A stretch of 6,193 bases of DNA from Anaerolineae bacterium CG2_30_58_95 (lineage in GTDB: Bacteria; Chloroflexota; Anaerolineae; Anaerolineales; Villigracilaceae), in NCBI GenBank assembly GCA_001872165.1, contig MNXK01000121.1, positions 1 through 6,193 of the forward strand. The letters run 5' to 3'. The position numbers and the translations under genes were made by a program. The first letter of the stretch is position 1. Every line of letters starts with the position of its first letter. Below, in pieces: positions 5,396-6,193 of the stretch. The notes beneath the pieces were generated by a model. The model searched no databases. It worked only from the letters and a program-made list of their open reading frames with translations, and had not been told where the DNA came from.

Positions 5396-6193
5396 CTATA
5401 ACTCGCTTGCGCGTCTCGCAATCCGATCCCTGGCCCGCGCGATGAACTCGGCCAGCGGAATGTTATCCTGCCGCGAGCCGTCCCGCACGCGCAGCGAGAC
5501 CTGCCCGGCCTGGGCCTCGTTCTCTCCGACCACCAGCATGTAAGGCACTTTCATCAGTTGCGCGTCGCGGATCTTGGCGTTCATGCGCTGGGCGCTCAAG
5601 TCGGCGCTGGCGCGGATGCCCTGCTCGCGCAACTGGCGGACGATCCCCTCGGCGTACTTGTTCTGGTTGTCCGTGATGGGGATGACGCGCACGTGCTCCG
5701 GCGAAAGCCAGACCGGGAAATTGCCGGCGTAATGTTCGAGCAGGAAGCCGATCATGCGCTCGTGCGTGGACAGGGGCGCGCGGTGGATGCAGAGCGGCGT
5801 CTCCTCGACCCCGTTCCGGTTCATAAAGACGAGGCCAAAGCGCCCCGGCTGGGCGAAGTCCACCTGGTTGGTGGCCAGCGTGAATTCCTTGCCGATGGCG
5901 CTCCAGATCTGCACGTCAATCTTCGGGCCGTAGAAGGCAGCTTCATCATAGGCCTCGACGAACGGCACGCCGCCGTTCGTCATGGCGCGGCGCACCATGT
6001 CTTCCGTCTTCAACCATAGCCGCTCGTTGTCCACGTATTTTTTGCCCAGGCCTTCCTTGCCGTGCAGCGACAGGCGCATGATGAACTTCTGGATGCCGAA
6101 CAGCTGGAAATACTTGTGATACAGGTCAATCACGCCCATGAATTCCTGCTCGAACTGGTCTTCAGCGCAGTACATGTGCGCGTCGTTCATCTG
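5396..6193 (-). CDS. thrS: Threonine--tRNA ligase, C-terminal 265 residues (5' end outside window)
   Basis: Charges tRNA-Thr with threonine using ATP, in the cytoplasm. The frame is open to the window edge; only the C-terminal part is present (the E. coli enzyme has about 640 residues). The fragment begins in class II motif 2 (MNDAHMYC), whose His aligns with a zinc ligand of the E. coli enzyme. It continues with YGPKID, then NQVDFAQP, then motif 3 (CIHRAPLSTHERMIGFLLEHYAG), where the His codon at 5783-5785 aligns with another zinc ligand. The third ligand, a Cys, would lie upstream. The last hundred or so residues, from VRVIPITDNQNKY, are the HGTP anticodon-binding domain. Compared with E. 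coli, the motif 2 stretch has Met-Asn where Gln-Asp is usual, and motif 3 has STHER where GSMER is usual. This may be a lineage-specific form. The gene converges on the sigma operon, with the stop 54 bases from the opposing one. Confidence 0.97.
   Translation of the reverse strand, partial: QMNDAHMYCAEDQFEQEFMGVIDLYHKYFQLFGIQKFIMRLSLHGKEGLGKKYVDNERLWLKTEDMVRRAMTNGGVPFVEAYDEAAFYGPKIDVQIWSAIGKEFTLATNQVDFAQPGRFGLVFMNRNGVEETPLCIHRAPLSTHERMIGFLLEHYAGNFPVWLSPEHVRVIPITDNQNKYAEGIVRQLREQGIRASADLSAQRMNAKIRDAQLMKVPYMLVVGENEAQAGQVSLRVRDGSRQDNIPLAEFIARARDRIARRASEL

Noticed and set aside
5558..6019. 153-codon plus-strand frame opposite thrS
   Set aside because: Shadow of an unmistakable synthetase; Ala-, Asp- and Val-rich composition typical of antisense frames in GC-rich DNA.

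Overview
The window looks like chromosomal DNA of a GC-moderate, probably monoderm bacterium. It is most likely an anaerobic Chloroflexota of the Anaerolineae type, but no single marker fixes this. The pointers are an ECF sigma factor paired with a membrane protein carrying a TolB-like propeller, an IS1182-like transposase start, and an unusual threonyl-tRNA synthetase. The placement is inference from remembered family resemblance.

Layout. Bases 1-409 are a leader region with a very good sigma70-type promoter (99-126) and a possible small antisense gene. Bases 410-1725 hold two AT-richer, overlapping genes for exported proteins of unknown function, closed by a hairpin terminator (1783-1821). 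Bases 1836-2021, on the minus strand, encode only the N-terminal part of an IS1182/DUF772-type transposase. Bases 2040-2386 contain no convincing protein. They read as a complete small transcription unit: a sigma70-like promoter, about eight consecutive inverted repeats, and a terminator-like hairpin. This is my candidate for an undescribed structured RNA or a degenerate mobile element.

Bases 2417-5341 are an ECF sigma factor operon. A possible ECF-type promoter and a lac-operator-like palindrome lie ahead of the sigma gene (2484-3023). The sigma gene overlaps by four bases a gene for a 773-residue membrane protein (3020-5341), with a short cytoplasmic tail, one membrane helix, an extracellular beta-rich region and a C-terminal propeller. 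The pair is best read as a sigma factor and its membrane-bound anti-sigma/sensor. A near-perfect 15-bp hairpin terminator (5351-5387) separates it from the converging, 5'-truncated thrS (5396-6193, minus strand).

Working together: the sigma factor and propeller protein form one signalling module. The two exported proteins form a separate, probably acquired, operon. thrS is housekeeping. Nothing in the sequence links these three units functionally.
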